Shown: piece after piece, positions 10,001 through 18,827 of the stretch | Numbering within the stretch: position 1 is the stretch's first letter | Layout of the letters: each line of letters starts with the position of its first letter | NCBI GenBank assembly: GCA_963728165.1 | Contig: CAVSIY010000006.1 | Location: 930,001-994,000 of the forward strand | From: Hyphomicrobium_A sp963728165 | GTDB lineage: Bacteria; Pseudomonadota; Alphaproteobacteria; Rhizobiales; Hyphomicrobiaceae | Direction of reading: 5' to 3' | Length of the DNA stretch: 64,000 nt | The notes under the pieces: model-generated | The model's database searches: none | Seen by the model: only the letters and a program-made list of their open reading frames with translations | What the model was told of the DNA's origin: nothing | Position numbers and translations under genes: made by a program

Positions 10001-10150
10001 CACGGTCGTGATGGTGATCGTGGTGTTGGTGAGCTCGGGGTACTGGCGCACGGGCAGATTGAAGGCGGCGCTCAAGCCGACGAGCAGGATCAAGAGGCTC
10101 ACGACTGAGCTCAGCACCGGTCGGCGGATGAAGATGTCCGTGAATGTCAT
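7061..10150 (-). CDS. RND efflux transporter, inner-membrane permease (AcrB/HAE1 family)
   Basis: This 1029-residue protein has full AcrB-family length. It starts with a membrane helix typical of the family (FIRRPVLSSVVSLLILLVG), has large periplasmic loops after helices 1 and 7, and carries the helix-4 proton-relay acidic pair in GLVVDDAIVVVENIHRH. It acts as a homotrimer using the proton gradient to expel hydrophobic drugs or metabolites through a tripartite pump. The adaptor gene lies 14 bases upstream on the same strand. No outer-membrane TolC-type gene and no TetR regulator are adjacent, so an unlinked TolC is probably used. The substrate cannot be predicted. Confidence 0.95.
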   Translation of the reverse strand: MTFTDIFIRRPVLSSVVSLLILLVGLSAAFNLPVRQYPELTNTTITITTVYPGANADLIKGFITVPIQQAVASAEGIDTLTSSSQQNVSTVTLNLRLDADPDRAVTDVLAKVNQVQSVLPREAQNPTVVKQTGESTALMYLSFNSKVMTSSQITDYLTRVVQPKLQTVNGVANAQILGGQVFAMRIWLNPDKMAALGVTPTQVHDALAANNFTTAAGQIKGDFVQLTINAATSLDNAAAFGRLVVAARGDALVRLDDIANIDLGAENVDSSSVFDGLKAVFIGIYSTPTANPLTVISDVRKTFPEIVSQLPPGLDAAIAYDSTKFIDASIREVQKTLIEAAVIVIVVIFLFLGSLRSTLIPIVTIPLSLIGVMFALLALGYSINLLTLLALVLAIGLVVDDAIVVVENIHRHIEAGMNSFDAALVGAREIAVPIISMTITLAAVYAPIGFVAGLTGTLFREFAFTLAGAVIVSGVIALTLSPMMCSKLLSSELSSGRFVKFLDRRFEGLKKRYQRRLGRTLNYRPVTLLVLVGVIFATGLMYSTAQKELAPAEDQGIIFNIVKTPQIGNLDYLEQVTAHLNKVFDGVPEKEHVFAINGMGGNVHQAFAGILFKPWEERHRTQAQILQSLQPKVGGIAGGQVLSFGRPSLPGSTGGPPLQFVITTTADYEQLAQVLDKMQQEAKKSGLFIFTDTDLKFDTPQVEVKIDHDKANRLGITMQDIGASLATLLGGNWVNRFNLYGRSYQVIPQVPRAFRLKPDLIKRYQVRTSSGQLVPLSTVVDVRKSVQPNALTSFQQLNSAILSGVPFPGRTVGEAIDFLKAKAADIFPEGFTYDFQGESRQYVQEGSRLVVTFVFALIIIYLVLAAQYESFRDPLIILIALPTSLFGALIPLTAGLATVNIYTQIGLVTLIGLISKHGILMVDYANHLQINEGLGRREAIEHAAAIRLRPILMTTAAMVIAMVPLIFASGAGAASRFAIGIVIAFGMTIGTLFTLFVTPAVYTYVAREHHREEKVSENAAVTPPPEPAE

Positions 10151-10164
10151 GAACGAAGCCTTCG

Positions 10165-11310
10165 CTATGGCTTGGGGAGCTCAGGCGGGGGCTTGAGCGC
10201 TTGCGCGTTATCGATCTTGACGTGGCCGCCGTTGTTTAGCTTGAGCTGGCCGGTGGTGACGACCACCTCGCCCGTCTTTAGCCCCGAGGTCACGGCGACG
10301 AGGTCGTCGCGCACCTGGCCTGTCGTCACGAACCGGCGCTCCACCACGAACACGGCGTCGGCGGCAGGCTGTGCCGGCACCGTGCCGCCGCCCTCTTCGG
10401 GTTTGACGACGTAGACGCTGTCGCCGTAGAGGCTGTAGGTGACGGCCGTGCGCGGCACGGTGACGACTTGCGATGGCTCGCCCGCCAATACCGCCACGTT
10501 GGCGAACATGCCCGGCAGGAGCTTGCGGTCGGGGTTGGGGAGCGTGCCGCGCACCAGCAACGTGCGCGTCTCCTGCGACACGCGCGCATCGAGCGACGTG
10601 ATCTTGCCCTTGAAGACCTTGTCGGGGAACGCATCGACGGTGAGCTCGACGACCTCATCCTTCTTGAGCAGGCCGATGTTCTGCTCGGGCATGGGAAAGT
10701 CGACCCAGATGGGATCGAGCGCCTGCAGCGTCACCAGCGTCAGGCCGGGCGACACGTATTGACCGAGCTCCACCTTGCGAATGCCGAGCCGCCCGGCGAA
10801 TGGGGCCAGGATCGATTTCTGCGCGATCAGCGCCTTGATGCGGTTGACGGCAGCGGCTCCGGTGTCGCGCTTGGCGAGCGCGGTGTCGACATTGGCCTCC
10901 GACGTCACCGACTTGCGCAACAGGTCGGTCTGGCGCTTGTAGGCGATATCGGCCTCGCGCAGCGTCGCCTCCGCGCTCTCCAGATCCGCGAGCTCCACGT
11001 TGATATCGAGCTGGACGAGCTTGTCGCCCTGGGGAACATCTTGACCGCTCTCGAAGCCGAGGGCCGTCACGATGCCGGCGACCTGTGAGGCCACGTCGAC
11101 GCCCTGCGAGGCAATCAGCGTGCCGATGGCGGGCAGCCGCAGGACCCACTCGCGCGATTGCGCCGCTTCGGCCGTAATCGTGGCTGGCGGCGGCGTCTGC
11201 TTCGCCAGGAAGCCCTTGATCATCTGCGGCTTGAAGACGAGCTGGAAGTAGGCAAGCCCGCCGAGGAAGACTGCCAGGATGACGATGGCGATGAACAGTC
11301 GCTTGATCAT
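10165..11310 (-). CDS. RND efflux periplasmic adaptor (MFP, AcrA/MexA-like)
   Basis: This 381-residue adaptor begins with a membrane anchor (about residues 5-25), then a lipoyl half-domain (GFESGQDVPQGDKLVQLDIN), an alpha-hairpin, the second lipoyl half (SILAPFAGRLGIRKVELGQY), and beta-barrel and membrane-proximal domains ending near LKTGEVVVTTGQLKLNNGG. It links the inner-membrane permease encoded just downstream to an outer-membrane channel. I chose the ATG at 11310 because GGGA precedes it at normal spacing; an in-frame GTG at 11322 would add four residues. It is the first gene of the two-gene pump operon. Confidence 0.93.
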   Translation of the reverse strand: MIKRLFIAIVILAVFLGGLAYFQLVFKPQMIKGFLAKQTPPPATITAEAAQSREWVLRLPAIGTLIASQGVDVASQVAGIVTALGFESGQDVPQGDKLVQLDINVELADLESAEATLREADIAYKRQTDLLRKSVTSEANVDTALAKRDTGAAAVNRIKALIAQKSILAPFAGRLGIRKVELGQYVSPGLTLVTLQALDPIWVDFPMPEQNIGLLKKDEVVELTVDAFPDKVFKGKITSLDARVSQETRTLLVRGTLPNPDRKLLPGMFANVAVLAGEPSQVVTVPRTAVTYSLYGDSVYVVKPEEGGGTVPAQPAADAVFVVERRFVTTGQVRDDLVAVTSGLKTGEVVVTTGQLKLNNGGHVKIDNAQALKPPPELPKP

Positions 11311-11586
11311 GGTCGGTCCCACACGAGGCGCAGCGCTTAGTCGCGCGCGAACTGGCTGCGGACCCGGGGGGAACCGCTTTGGAGGAAGGTCAGGGTTTAG
11401 CCGAAGCAGGATGCGCCGTCAGCCGAAATTGTCCCGGTGCCCGTGCACCATGGACCCGGATGCGTTGCTCCGGAATTTAATGCAGGCCACGCCCCTTGCG
11501 AAATTCGCATTGACATGCAGGGCCGCGAGAAAGACGCATCCTGGCTCGGCCGGTTTGCGCCCAGCCGGATTGCGTGTGGCCGGCGC

Positions 11587-12369
11587 CTACGCCTCGATGC
11601 GTTCGGCGAGCTTGCCGAGCCAGGCTGCCACGTCTTCGGGCCCGTGCAAGTCGACGTCGGTGCGGCCGAAGTGGCCGCCGGCAACCCTGAGGCCTACGCC
11701 ACCGAGCTTCTCCGCCGCGGCAAGGGCGGGGACGTCGCCAGCGTCGTCGCCGATCATGACGGGCATGCGGCCGGCGAATTCCGGCAGCGCCGCGAGCCTC
11801 TCGAGGGCGGTCCCTTTCGAAAGGCCCTCCGGGATGACCTCGAACAGTTTGCGCCCGGGACAGAGCACGAGGTCATCGCGGAATCGTGCGATGAGCGTGC
11901 GGATCTCTGACTCGACGACGGGCTTCAGGTCCGGATTCTGCCGGTAGTGGATGGCGAGGCCCGGACCTTTGGGCTCGGCGATGATGCCCGGCAGGCGATC
12001 GGCAAGGGACGTGAGCTCGGCGACGAGCGGCTCGGGGAGCGCGGTCGCCACGCGCACGATCGGTCCACCGGGCGTGGTGCGCAGCTCCGCGCCGTGCACG
12101 CCGCCGCCGACGAACTTGGCGGGGGCGAGCAACGCGTCGATCTCCGCCAACTGCCGGCCGGTGAGTATGGCGAAGGCGCCGCCGAGGCCCTTGGCGACGC
12201 GTAGGAGCAGCTCGGGCAGCCCCGCAGGGACCACCACCTCACCCGGCGTCGGCGCGATGTCGAGCAGCGTTCCATCGACGTCGAGGAAGAGCGCGCACTG
12301 GGCCGGATCTCCGCTAAGGATATCCGCCGCTGCGGAGGATCGCCTCCCCATCCGGTGGGTACTCTGCAA
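11587..12369 (-). CDS. otsB: Trehalose-6-phosphate phosphatase
   Basis: This HAD-superfamily phosphatase hydrolyses trehalose-6-phosphate to trehalose in the cytoplasm. Visible motifs are the nucleophile loop LFLDVDGTLLDIAPTP, ILTGRQLAEID, the substrate loop GGGVHGAELR, the lysine motif SKGTALERL and the metal motif VMIGDDAGDVPAL. I chose a TTG start at 12369 because AAGGAG lies 8 bases upstream; an ATG at 12351 (254 residues) and an ATG at 12447 (286 residues) are alternatives. It is the last gene of a leftward trehalose cluster, 112 bases after the PfkB kinase gene. Confidence 0.92.
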   Translation of the reverse strand: MQSTHRMGRRSSAAADILSGDPAQCALFLDVDGTLLDIAPTPGEVVVPAGLPELLLRVAKGLGGAFAILTGRQLAEIDALLAPAKFVGGGVHGAELRTTPGGPIVRVATALPEPLVAELTSLADRLPGIIAEPKGPGLAIHYRQNPDLKPVVESEIRTLIARFRDDLVLCPGRKLFEVIPEGLSKGTALERLAALPEFAGRMPVMIGDDAGDVPALAAAEKLGGVGLRVAGGHFGRTDVDLHGPEDVAAWLGKLAERIEA

Positions 12370-12481
12370 GGCTTTGGCTCCTTCGGCAGCGATTGTGGCC
12401 CATACACCCCTTTCGCGGGAGGCAAGTCCTACTCGCTGAGAGGGCATCGGGGAAGCACCTAGTTGGGCGCTGCACACGAGT

Positions 12482-13585
12482 TTAAGGCGATTGTTGCAGC
12501 GGCCATTTGCGCAAGCCGGGCTCCTTGGCGGCCAGGAGCTGCTGTTCGATCGCCTCGCGCCGCATGAGGCCCGTCTGGGTGTCGACATGGCCAACGACGC
12601 TGGCTGCGTTGATCGTCGCCGCCCGGAGCGCCTCCTCGCCCGAACGGCCCAGCGCAAGGAAGGCGGCAAACGTCGCGGCAAAGGCGTCGCCCGCGCCGGC
12701 CGTGCCGGCAACCTCGGCTTGAAGCGCGGGGCAGAAGAGGATCTCGTCCTTGGCGCAGGCGAAGGCGCCGCCGCGGCTGTCGGTCAGGAGCACACAACCG
12801 GTGCCGAGCTTGCGCAAGGCGGCGAAGAAGGCGGGCAGGCTCATCTCGAAACCGCCGCCGACAAGCCCGCGCGCCACCAGCGCCGGGGGATGCTCGCCGC
12901 GCTCCAGCGCCAGCGTCGGCCCTCCCTCGCCGAACGCGCCGACGAGGTTTGCGACCATCACGTCGGCTTCCGGCCGGTTGATGGCGAGAATGTCGACCTT
13001 CGAGAGGCAATCGAGGAAGTCGCCGGCGTGCGCAGAGAGCTGCCGCACACCCGGGTTGACTGCGACCAACGCCGCGTTGGCCTTGGCCTTGTCGATGATC
13101 AGCGGATAGCAGTCGGTGGATTGGTTGGAGAGATTGGATACGTAGACGAGGTCGACCGCGAATGCATCCTCGTGCAGGTCGGCGGCCTCAATCAGCGTGT
13201 TTGCTCCCCGGAAGGTGAAGACCGCGGCGTTGCGCTCGTGCGAGGAGATGAGGACGGATGCTCCCGTGGGGGCATTGCCGTCGTGGTTCACCCAGCGGGT
13301 CGAGATGCCTTCCGCGTTCAATCGCGCCAGGATCATCTCGGCCCGATCGTCGTGGCCGAGCTTCACCAAGGTGGCAACGTCGAGCCCCAAGCGGGCCATG
13401 GCGACGGCCGAGTTGATGGCGCCGCCGCCGCAGTGGGTGGAGACCTCCAGCAATTCAGTCTTGCGGCCTTCCTCCAGCAGGAGAAACGAGGTCTCCGCGT
13501 TGAGCATGGCCATGCGCTCGATGCGATCGCTCTCGATGATGGCGATCGTGTCGATCATCGCACCGCCGATGGTCAGTGCCTTCAT
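12482..13585 (-). CDS. PfkB-family carbohydrate kinase
   Basis: This 367-residue ribokinase-superfamily protein has the glycine-rich substrate motif CGGGAINSAVAMARLG and the C-terminal PfkB signature with the anion hole and catalytic aspartate, AGTAGAGDAFAATFAAFL. It should phosphorylate a sugar or nucleoside with ATP; the substrate is not readable from sequence. It sits between otsA and otsB in one transcription unit, an uncommon place for a PfkB kinase, which hints at a role in glucose or hexose metabolism linked to trehalose turnover. That link is inference. Confidence 0.85.
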   Translation of the reverse strand: MKALTIGGAMIDTIAIIESDRIERMAMLNAETSFLLLEEGRKTELLEVSTHCGGGAINSAVAMARLGLDVATLVKLGHDDRAEMILARLNAEGISTRWVNHDGNAPTGASVLISSHERNAAVFTFRGANTLIEAADLHEDAFAVDLVYVSNLSNQSTDCYPLIIDKAKANAALVAVNPGVRQLSAHAGDFLDCLSKVDILAINRPEADVMVANLVGAFGEGGPTLALERGEHPPALVARGLVGGGFEMSLPAFFAALRKLGTGCVLLTDSRGGAFACAKDEILFCPALQAEVAGTAGAGDAFAATFAAFLALGRSGEEALRAATINAASVVGHVDTQTGLMRREAIEQQLLAAKEPGLRKWPLQQSP

Positions 13586-13648
13586 CCACTCCTCTCAGGG
13601 GAAGAACCAGCGGAAGCGACATGCGCTCCACCGAGCAGGCCGGCGCGC

Positions 13649-15106
13649 TCAGTTCGAGCGCGCGCGCGGCGAGACGCGGGCAAGCTCGATTTCTTGCAGG
13701 GCCTTTCTGGCGGCCTCGGACGGCGAGCCGAAGGGGATCCCCGGTTTGCGCCGGGAGACGTTCTCCAGCGTGTTGAGGAACGATCGGCACCAGGAAAACG
13801 TGTCGTGGGCGCGAATTCCGGTCAGCAGCGCGCGGTGGCGCTCCTGGCGTTCCTGCAGGCCCATCTCCAGCGCGACCTTGATGGTATCGGCCATCTCCTC
13901 GACGTCGTAGGGATTGACGATCAGCGCCTGTTTCATCTGCTCGGCAGCACCGGCGAAGCGCGAGAGGATGAGGACGCCGGGGTCCTCGGGGTCCTGTGCC
14001 GCGACGTATTCCTTGGCCACGAGGTTCATGCCGTCGCGCAGCGGAGTGACGATGCCGATGCGCGATTGGCGGAAGACGTCGACCAGCATGCGGCGCGGCG
14101 TCGAGCGGTGAATGTATTGGATCGGCACCCAGTCGAGCTCGCCGAATTTTCCGTTGATGGTTCCCGACAGCGTTTCGAGCTCGTGGCGAATGTCGGCATA
14201 GGCGACAACGCTTTCGCGCGTGGGGGGCGCGATCTGCGAGAGAATGACCTTGCGGCGGTAGTCGGCGTACTTCTCCAGGAAGCGGGCGAAGGCGCGAAAC
14301 TTTTGCGGCAGCCCCTTCGTATAGTCGAGCCGGTCGACGCCGATGAGGCGGATCGCAGACGGCAGCTGTTCGCGCGCGCGCTTGGGCCGCGACTCGACGA
14401 AGGAATCGACATCGATGCCGACGGGGAAGCTCGCGATCGCCAGCTCGCGGTTGAAGGCGCAAATCCTCCCGTCCTGCAGAATGCGGCCGAAGACACCGTC
14501 CTGCAGATAGTCGATGAGATTGCCGACATCGGCCTTCGTCTGCAGCCCGACGAGATCATAGGCGGCAAGGCCGCGCGCGAGTTCGCGATGCTCGGGGATC
14601 GCCAGAAACGTCTGCGCGGGGGGAACGGGAATGTGCAGGAAGAAGCCGATCGGGTTCTCGACGCCGAGCTTGCGCAGCTCGGCGCCCAACGGGATCATGT
14701 GATAGTCGTGAACCCAGATGGTGTCGTCGGGACGCAATAGCGGTCGCAGCGCGTGGGCGAAGCGCTTGTTGACGTCGAGATAGCGTTGGTAGTAGCCGGC
14801 CTCGAACTGCGCCAGATCGAGGCGCGAGTGGAACACGGGCCACAGCACGCCGTTCGCGTAGCCGAGATAGTATTCCTTGTATTCGCGATTGCTGAGGGGA
14901 AGCGTTGCGATGGTGGCCGTGCCGGTTTCCGAAATATCGGCCGTAGTGCGCAGCTCCTCGCTCTTTTCGCCGATCTTGCCGCTCCAACCCAGCCACAGGC
15001 CATTGCGGGCGCGCAGCACGTCCGCAATGGCAATCACGACGCCGCCGGCCTGAGCAGCCTTGCTGAGATCGGCGACGCGATTTGAGACCAGGACGATCCG
15101 GCTCAT
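13649..15106 (-). CDS. otsA: Trehalose-6-phosphate synthase (GT20)
   Basis: This 485-residue GT20 enzyme joins UDP-glucose (or another NDP-glucose) to glucose-6-phosphate. Conserved segments are the N-terminal SRIVLVSNRVA, LWLGWSGK, NGVLWPVFHSRLD, TIWVHDYHMIPLG, the donor-site RLDYTKGLPQKF and DGMNLVAKEYVAAQ. The start is the second of two tandem ATGs, at 15106, with AGGAG four bases upstream; the first ATG is too close to it. The product is the substrate of the otsB product encoded two genes downstream. The GH15 gene lies 168 bases upstream on the same strand. Confidence 0.95.
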   Translation of the reverse strand: MSRIVLVSNRVADLSKAAQAGGVVIAIADVLRARNGLWLGWSGKIGEKSEELRTTADISETGTATIATLPLSNREYKEYYLGYANGVLWPVFHSRLDLAQFEAGYYQRYLDVNKRFAHALRPLLRPDDTIWVHDYHMIPLGAELRKLGVENPIGFFLHIPVPPAQTFLAIPEHRELARGLAAYDLVGLQTKADVGNLIDYLQDGVFGRILQDGRICAFNRELAIASFPVGIDVDSFVESRPKRAREQLPSAIRLIGVDRLDYTKGLPQKFRAFARFLEKYADYRRKVILSQIAPPTRESVVAYADIRHELETLSGTINGKFGELDWVPIQYIHRSTPRRMLVDVFRQSRIGIVTPLRDGMNLVAKEYVAAQDPEDPGVLILSRFAGAAEQMKQALIVNPYDVEEMADTIKVALEMGLQERQERHRALLTGIRAHDTFSWCRSFLNTLENVSRRKPGIPFGSPSEAARKALQEIELARVSPRARSN

Positions 15107-15274
15107 CATGCTCCTGTAGGGTTGCCGGAGACTATAGCAGCATCTTCGGCGCTGCGGGCGACAATCCCCCCGGTTTGGCCGCGACATTAGCGGGCAAACA
15201 TTTATCGGCAGTTATGGTTCCGTCGGTCCACCGAGGGGCTGCAGCGCCTGCATTGGCGATGCGACCGCGACCGC

Positions 15275-17092
15275 TCAGGGCGACGACCAAGCCTCTTCCC
15301 AGCTGCGCGAGAGCTGGATGCCAGTATTGATGACGCCGGCCATGCAATAGGTCTGGGGGATGTTGCCCCACAGCTGCCCGGTCACGGGATGAATATCCTC
15401 GCTGAGAATTCCGTAGGAGTTGGAGCGGGCGAGGACGTCGGCGTAGATCTCCCGCGCTTTCTCCTTCTGGCCGATCGCGGCCAGCGCGTCGGCGTACCAG
15501 AACTGACAGACGAGGAATGCGGTCTCCGGCGCCCCGAAATCGTCCTCGGCGGTGTAGCGCATGACAAAGCCGTTGCGGCAAAGCTCTTTGCCGATGACGG
15601 CGCAGGTCTTGCGAAAGCGCTCGTCGCTCGCGGGCAGCAGCCCGAGCTCTGCCAGCAGCAGCACGCTGGCGTCGAGGTCGTCGTGGTCGAGCGCTCCGGC
15701 GATTGCGCCCCACTTGTTGCTCCAGGCCCGCGTCAGGATCTCGCCCCGCAGCTTTTCGGCGTGGGAGCGCCAGAAGCGGGCGCGGTCATCGAGGCCCAAG
15801 AGCGCGGCGACGCGGGCCAAGCGGTCGCATGCCACCCAGCACATGGTGGCGGAATGCGTATGAATGCGCTGGCGGCCGCGGTATTCCCAAGGGCCGGCGT
15901 CCGGCTCCAGAAACAGGCGCCGCGCCTGATGTCCCAAGGGCTCGAGACGGCGGAACAAAAACTCGTCACCCATGCCGGGCAGGCGCTGGTCGAGGAACAT
16001 GTGGGAGGCGCCGAGGATGACGCTGCCATAGGCGTCGTGCTGCATCTGCTCGGAAGCTTGATTGCCGATGCGTACGGGCCCCATGCCGCGGAAGCCGGCG
16101 AGGTCCTCGGCGATGTACTCCCTCAGCGACTGGTTGTGAATGATGCCGTAGACGGGCTGCAGCGGTCGCTCGATATCCACGGCCAGCGTCGTGATGTAAT
16201 TGATGTAGTCCTCCATCGTCTGGGTCGCGCCCAGGCGATTGAGGGCGCGGATGACGAAGTAGGCATCACGCAGCCAGCAGTAGCGGTAGTCCCAGTTACG
16301 TTGTGTTCCGGGTGCCTCGGGTATGGAGGTGGTGTGTGCGGCGATGATCGCACCTGTCTCCTCGAAATTGCACAGCCGCAAGGTGATGGCCGCCCGGATG
16401 ATGGCCGACTGCCAGTCGAGCGGAATGCCGAGGCCACGCACCCAGTCGCGCCAGTAGTCGCGCGTGCGCTCCAGGAACTCGCGCGAGACCGTATCGACGG
16501 AGGCCTCGAGCGGCTCGTCGGGGCCGAGGATCAGCGTGATCGGATGCGTCAACGCGAACGGCGTCTCGTTGGCGATATAGGACAAGGGCGCGTCCGTCGT
16601 CAGGCGCAGCACGTCGACGCCGCCGGTGAAGCGCATGTGGTTGGAGCCGATCGCCTGACAGTGTCCCGGCTGCCCGTAGTTGAATGTCGGCCGCAGACGG
16701 ATGCTGATGCGCGGCAATCCGCGGAGGGGCTCGATGCGGCGCAGGATCTGTGCGGGGTGAAAGGCACGCTCGTAGCGCATGAAGCGCGGGGCGAAGTCGG
16801 TGATCTTGACCGCGTTGCCGCTGGAGTCCTCTAAAATCGTCTCGACGATCGCCGTGTTGCGGACGTAGCCCGACCGCGCCTTGGGCGTGCCGTTGTCGTG
16901 TATGACCACGTCGCAGAAGCCCTTCTCCTCGTCGCCTGCGAGCAGACGCGAGAAGACGGGATCGCAATCGAGCCGCGGAAAGCACCACCAGACGATGCGC
17001 CCGTGCGCGTCGACGAGAGCGGCGATGCGCCCGTTGCCGATGGGGGCAAGCTCGAGGCGATCGGCGGGAGAGAGACTCTTGCTGTCACCCAT
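15275..17092 (-). CDS. Glycoside hydrolase family 15 (glucoamylase/trehalase-like)
   Basis: This 605-residue protein has the two-part GH15 architecture: an N-terminal beta-sandwich domain (about 1-250, with GRIVWWCFPRLDCDPVFS) and an (alpha/alpha)6 barrel with NWDYRYCWLRDA. Likely catalytic residues are E403 (GPWEYRG) as acid and E565 (LSEDIHPVTGQLWGN) as base. Family members cleave alpha-glucosides; bacterial versions beside otsA are often alpha,alpha-trehalases or glucoamylases. No signal peptide is seen, so it is cytoplasmic. Lying directly upstream of otsA, it could recycle trehalose or supply glucose from glycogen. Which of the two is not decided by the sequence. Confidence 0.9.
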   Translation of the reverse strand: MGDSKSLSPADRLELAPIGNGRIAALVDAHGRIVWWCFPRLDCDPVFSRLLAGDEEKGFCDVVIHDNGTPKARSGYVRNTAIVETILEDSSGNAVKITDFAPRFMRYERAFHPAQILRRIEPLRGLPRISIRLRPTFNYGQPGHCQAIGSNHMRFTGGVDVLRLTTDAPLSYIANETPFALTHPITLILGPDEPLEASVDTVSREFLERTRDYWRDWVRGLGIPLDWQSAIIRAAITLRLCNFEETGAIIAAHTTSIPEAPGTQRNWDYRYCWLRDAYFVIRALNRLGATQTMEDYINYITTLAVDIERPLQPVYGIIHNQSLREYIAEDLAGFRGMGPVRIGNQASEQMQHDAYGSVILGASHMFLDQRLPGMGDEFLFRRLEPLGHQARRLFLEPDAGPWEYRGRQRIHTHSATMCWVACDRLARVAALLGLDDRARFWRSHAEKLRGEILTRAWSNKWGAIAGALDHDDLDASVLLLAELGLLPASDERFRKTCAVIGKELCRNGFVMRYTAEDDFGAPETAFLVCQFWYADALAAIGQKEKAREIYADVLARSNSYGILSEDIHPVTGQLWGNIPQTYCMAGVINTGIQLSRSWEEAWSSP

Positions 17093-17499
17093 TCTGGCGT
17101 CTTATCCGGCGTCTTAAGAGAACGTTGCGATTGGCCCGTTGCGGGGCGCACGGATCATTGCAGAATTTGGTTATTATCGCCTTTGGGCGGCAACGTTTGG
17201 CCGCTTGCGGACCCAGCCCTTTAGGGCGTGCACGCGCCCCTGTCCAGGCTTTGGCGGTGCGCCATGGCGCCTTGTCCGCCGTTCATGGCGGCTTGTCGCT
17301 AAGGCAAGAGCGGCTTGCACAGGGGGTACGGAGCCGGCACGAGGCGCGCACAAAGCGGGCTCCTTGAAGCCCGCCGGCGCGCCTCCGCGCCGACTGCGCC
17401 GTGATACGCAAGAACTAATTCGCGGCGTCTGAAGCCACTTAAGCGGAAAAGTATTGCTACAAAGTAATGACGAGGTGCGCCCTTGCGCTTCAGTCTTCG
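17093..17499. other. Intergenic region between the GH15 and SDR genes
   Basis: No convincing gene lies in these 407 bases. A perfect 7-bp hairpin (GCGGGCT at 17355-17361, AGCCCGC at 17368-17374, 6-base loop) is present, without a T-tract. The right part (17430-17499) is AT-richer than its surroundings and could be the 3' untranslated end of the SDR gene. The promoter of the leftward trehalose cluster should lie within the left 150 bases, but I cannot pin it down. Confidence 0.5.
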
Positions 17500-18381
17500 T
17501 TAGCGCTCGTCCCAGAACCGTTCCGCGCGCGGTCGCAGCAGCCAGCCGATCAGCGGCAGCAAAGCCGTGTGCGGCAGGATGCGCAGCGCCACCGCCAACA
17601 TTTTGTTCATCAACCCCGGCACGATGAGGCGGCAGCCGAGCACATAGCCGCGGTAGGCAGCGCGCGCGGTCTCGTCCGGGCTCAAAGGGAAGATCAGCTG
17701 ACGGTAGAACGACTGCTCCGCGCCCATCGCGGCATGAAAGCCCGTATCGACGGGGCCCGGTGCCAGCACCGACAGGCGCACGCCAGCGCCGCCGGTCTCG
17801 TAGCCGACCGCCTCCGTGAGTGAGATCACGTAGGCCTTGCTCGCGTAGTAGGCGGCTTGATAGGGCCCGGGCGCCAAGCCGCCGAGCGAGGCCACATTCA
17901 AGATGCCACCTCGCGCGCGCGCCAGCATACCGGGCAGCGCGTGATGCATCAGCCGCGTCAGCGCGGCGACGTTGAGATCGAGAAGGCGCATGACGTCCTC
18001 TTCGCCGTGCTCAGCAAATGGTCCAGCGAGACCCACGCCGGCGTTGTTGACGAGCACATCGAGATAGAGCCCGTGCACGGCGAGACGGACGTCGAGCTCC
18101 CGTGGGGCATCGGCCCGCGTGATGTCGAGGGGAAGCGCGACGGCCTCGACGGAGAAGTCGCGTGTGATCGCGGCAGCGGCCTCCTGCAGCGACTCCAAAT
18201 TGCGCGCAATGAGCGCCACGTCATGGCCGGCTTGCGCGAAGCGGCGGGCGAGCGCGAGCCCGATGCCGCGCGAGCCGCCGGTGACGACGACGACGGGCCT
18301 CAGGTGTGCAACGGCCGCGCGGGCGTCCGGCGATGGCCTCGCGTAGCGCGCGATCCAGAGGTCGAGGAGGCGGCGGAGCAA
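17500..18381 (-). CDS. Short-chain dehydrogenase/reductase (SDR)
   Basis: This 293-residue classical SDR has the cofactor motif TGGSRGIGLALARRF, the NNAGVG motif, a catalytic serine in NVASLGG and the YYASKAY active-site Tyr/Lys. It should use NAD(P)H on a small carbonyl or hydroxyl substrate that cannot be named. I chose a TTG start at 18381, which has GGAG exactly 8 bases upstream and gives the usual SDR length; the upstream in-frame extension to 18624 looks non-coding. The C-terminal hydrophobic stretch (MLAVALRILPHTALLPLIGWL) suggests membrane association. It is divergent from the chitosanase gene. Confidence 0.85.
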   Translation of the reverse strand: MLRRLLDLWIARYARPSPDARAAVAHLRPVVVVTGGSRGIGLALARRFAQAGHDVALIARNLESLQEAAAAITRDFSVEAVALPLDITRADAPRELDVRLAVHGLYLDVLVNNAGVGLAGPFAEHGEEDVMRLLDLNVAALTRLMHHALPGMLARARGGILNVASLGGLAPGPYQAAYYASKAYVISLTEAVGYETGGAGVRLSVLAPGPVDTGFHAAMGAEQSFYRQLIFPLSPDETARAAYRGYVLGCRLIVPGLMNKMLAVALRILPHTALLPLIGWLLRPRAERFWDER

Positions 18382-18827
18382 GATGTGATCTCCGCTCAAG
18401 GGAGCGCGGGGGGCGGTGCCGCAAGAGGCACTCGTAAGACCACAACTTTCAGAAGTTGCGGGCTTTCTCGGTGCAGGCAAATCCAAGCATCGCGACGTCA
18501 ACGAATTGAGGCGAATACCATATCGTTCAGGCAAGTTGCGAGCAAGCGCCGCTGGCATCAAGCGGTCACATGCGGGAGTGCGCAACTCGGCGCCTTGCGG
18601 AGGAGCCTGGGCGGCAAGTGTCAAGCCTGCAGCTTGCGCGTGATTTTGGTCAAATGTCCCGTTGCTGCCATAACCTTGCGGTCAAGTACCTGTCGATCTG
18701 GGAGGTTCGCGATGCGAGCCTTCAGGCGCTCATCGCGACGTGCAGATCGCTCTCCGCGCATGGCGTGCCGCAGCCTTACGCCGGCGGACCGCGTGCATCG
18801 AACCGCGCAACGATGGTGGCATCCGAT
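18382..18827. other. Divergent intergenic region between the SDR and chitosanase genes
   Basis: These 446 bases hold no supported gene. An inverted repeat CAACTT-tcag-AAGTTG (18443-18458) lies about 60 bases upstream of the SDR start and could be an operator or just a small hairpin. The frame of the chitosanase is open through much of this region, but the extension lacks family similarity and precedes an obvious Tat signal, so I treat it as non-coding. Confidence 0.5.

Noticed and set aside
12491..14740. A 749-codon rightward open frame opposite the PfkB and otsA genes
   Set aside because: It spans two clear leftward genes and shows no domain; it is a GC-bias shadow.
17355..17374. 7-bp perfect hairpin between the GH15 and SDR genes as a terminator
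   Set aside because: No T-tract and 126 bases from the nearest stop; hairpins this short are expected by chance in GC-rich DNA.
18443..18458. CAACTT/AAGTTG inverted repeat as an operator
   Set aside because: Only 6 bp per arm, no second copy and no regulator nearby; noted in the intergenic entry only.
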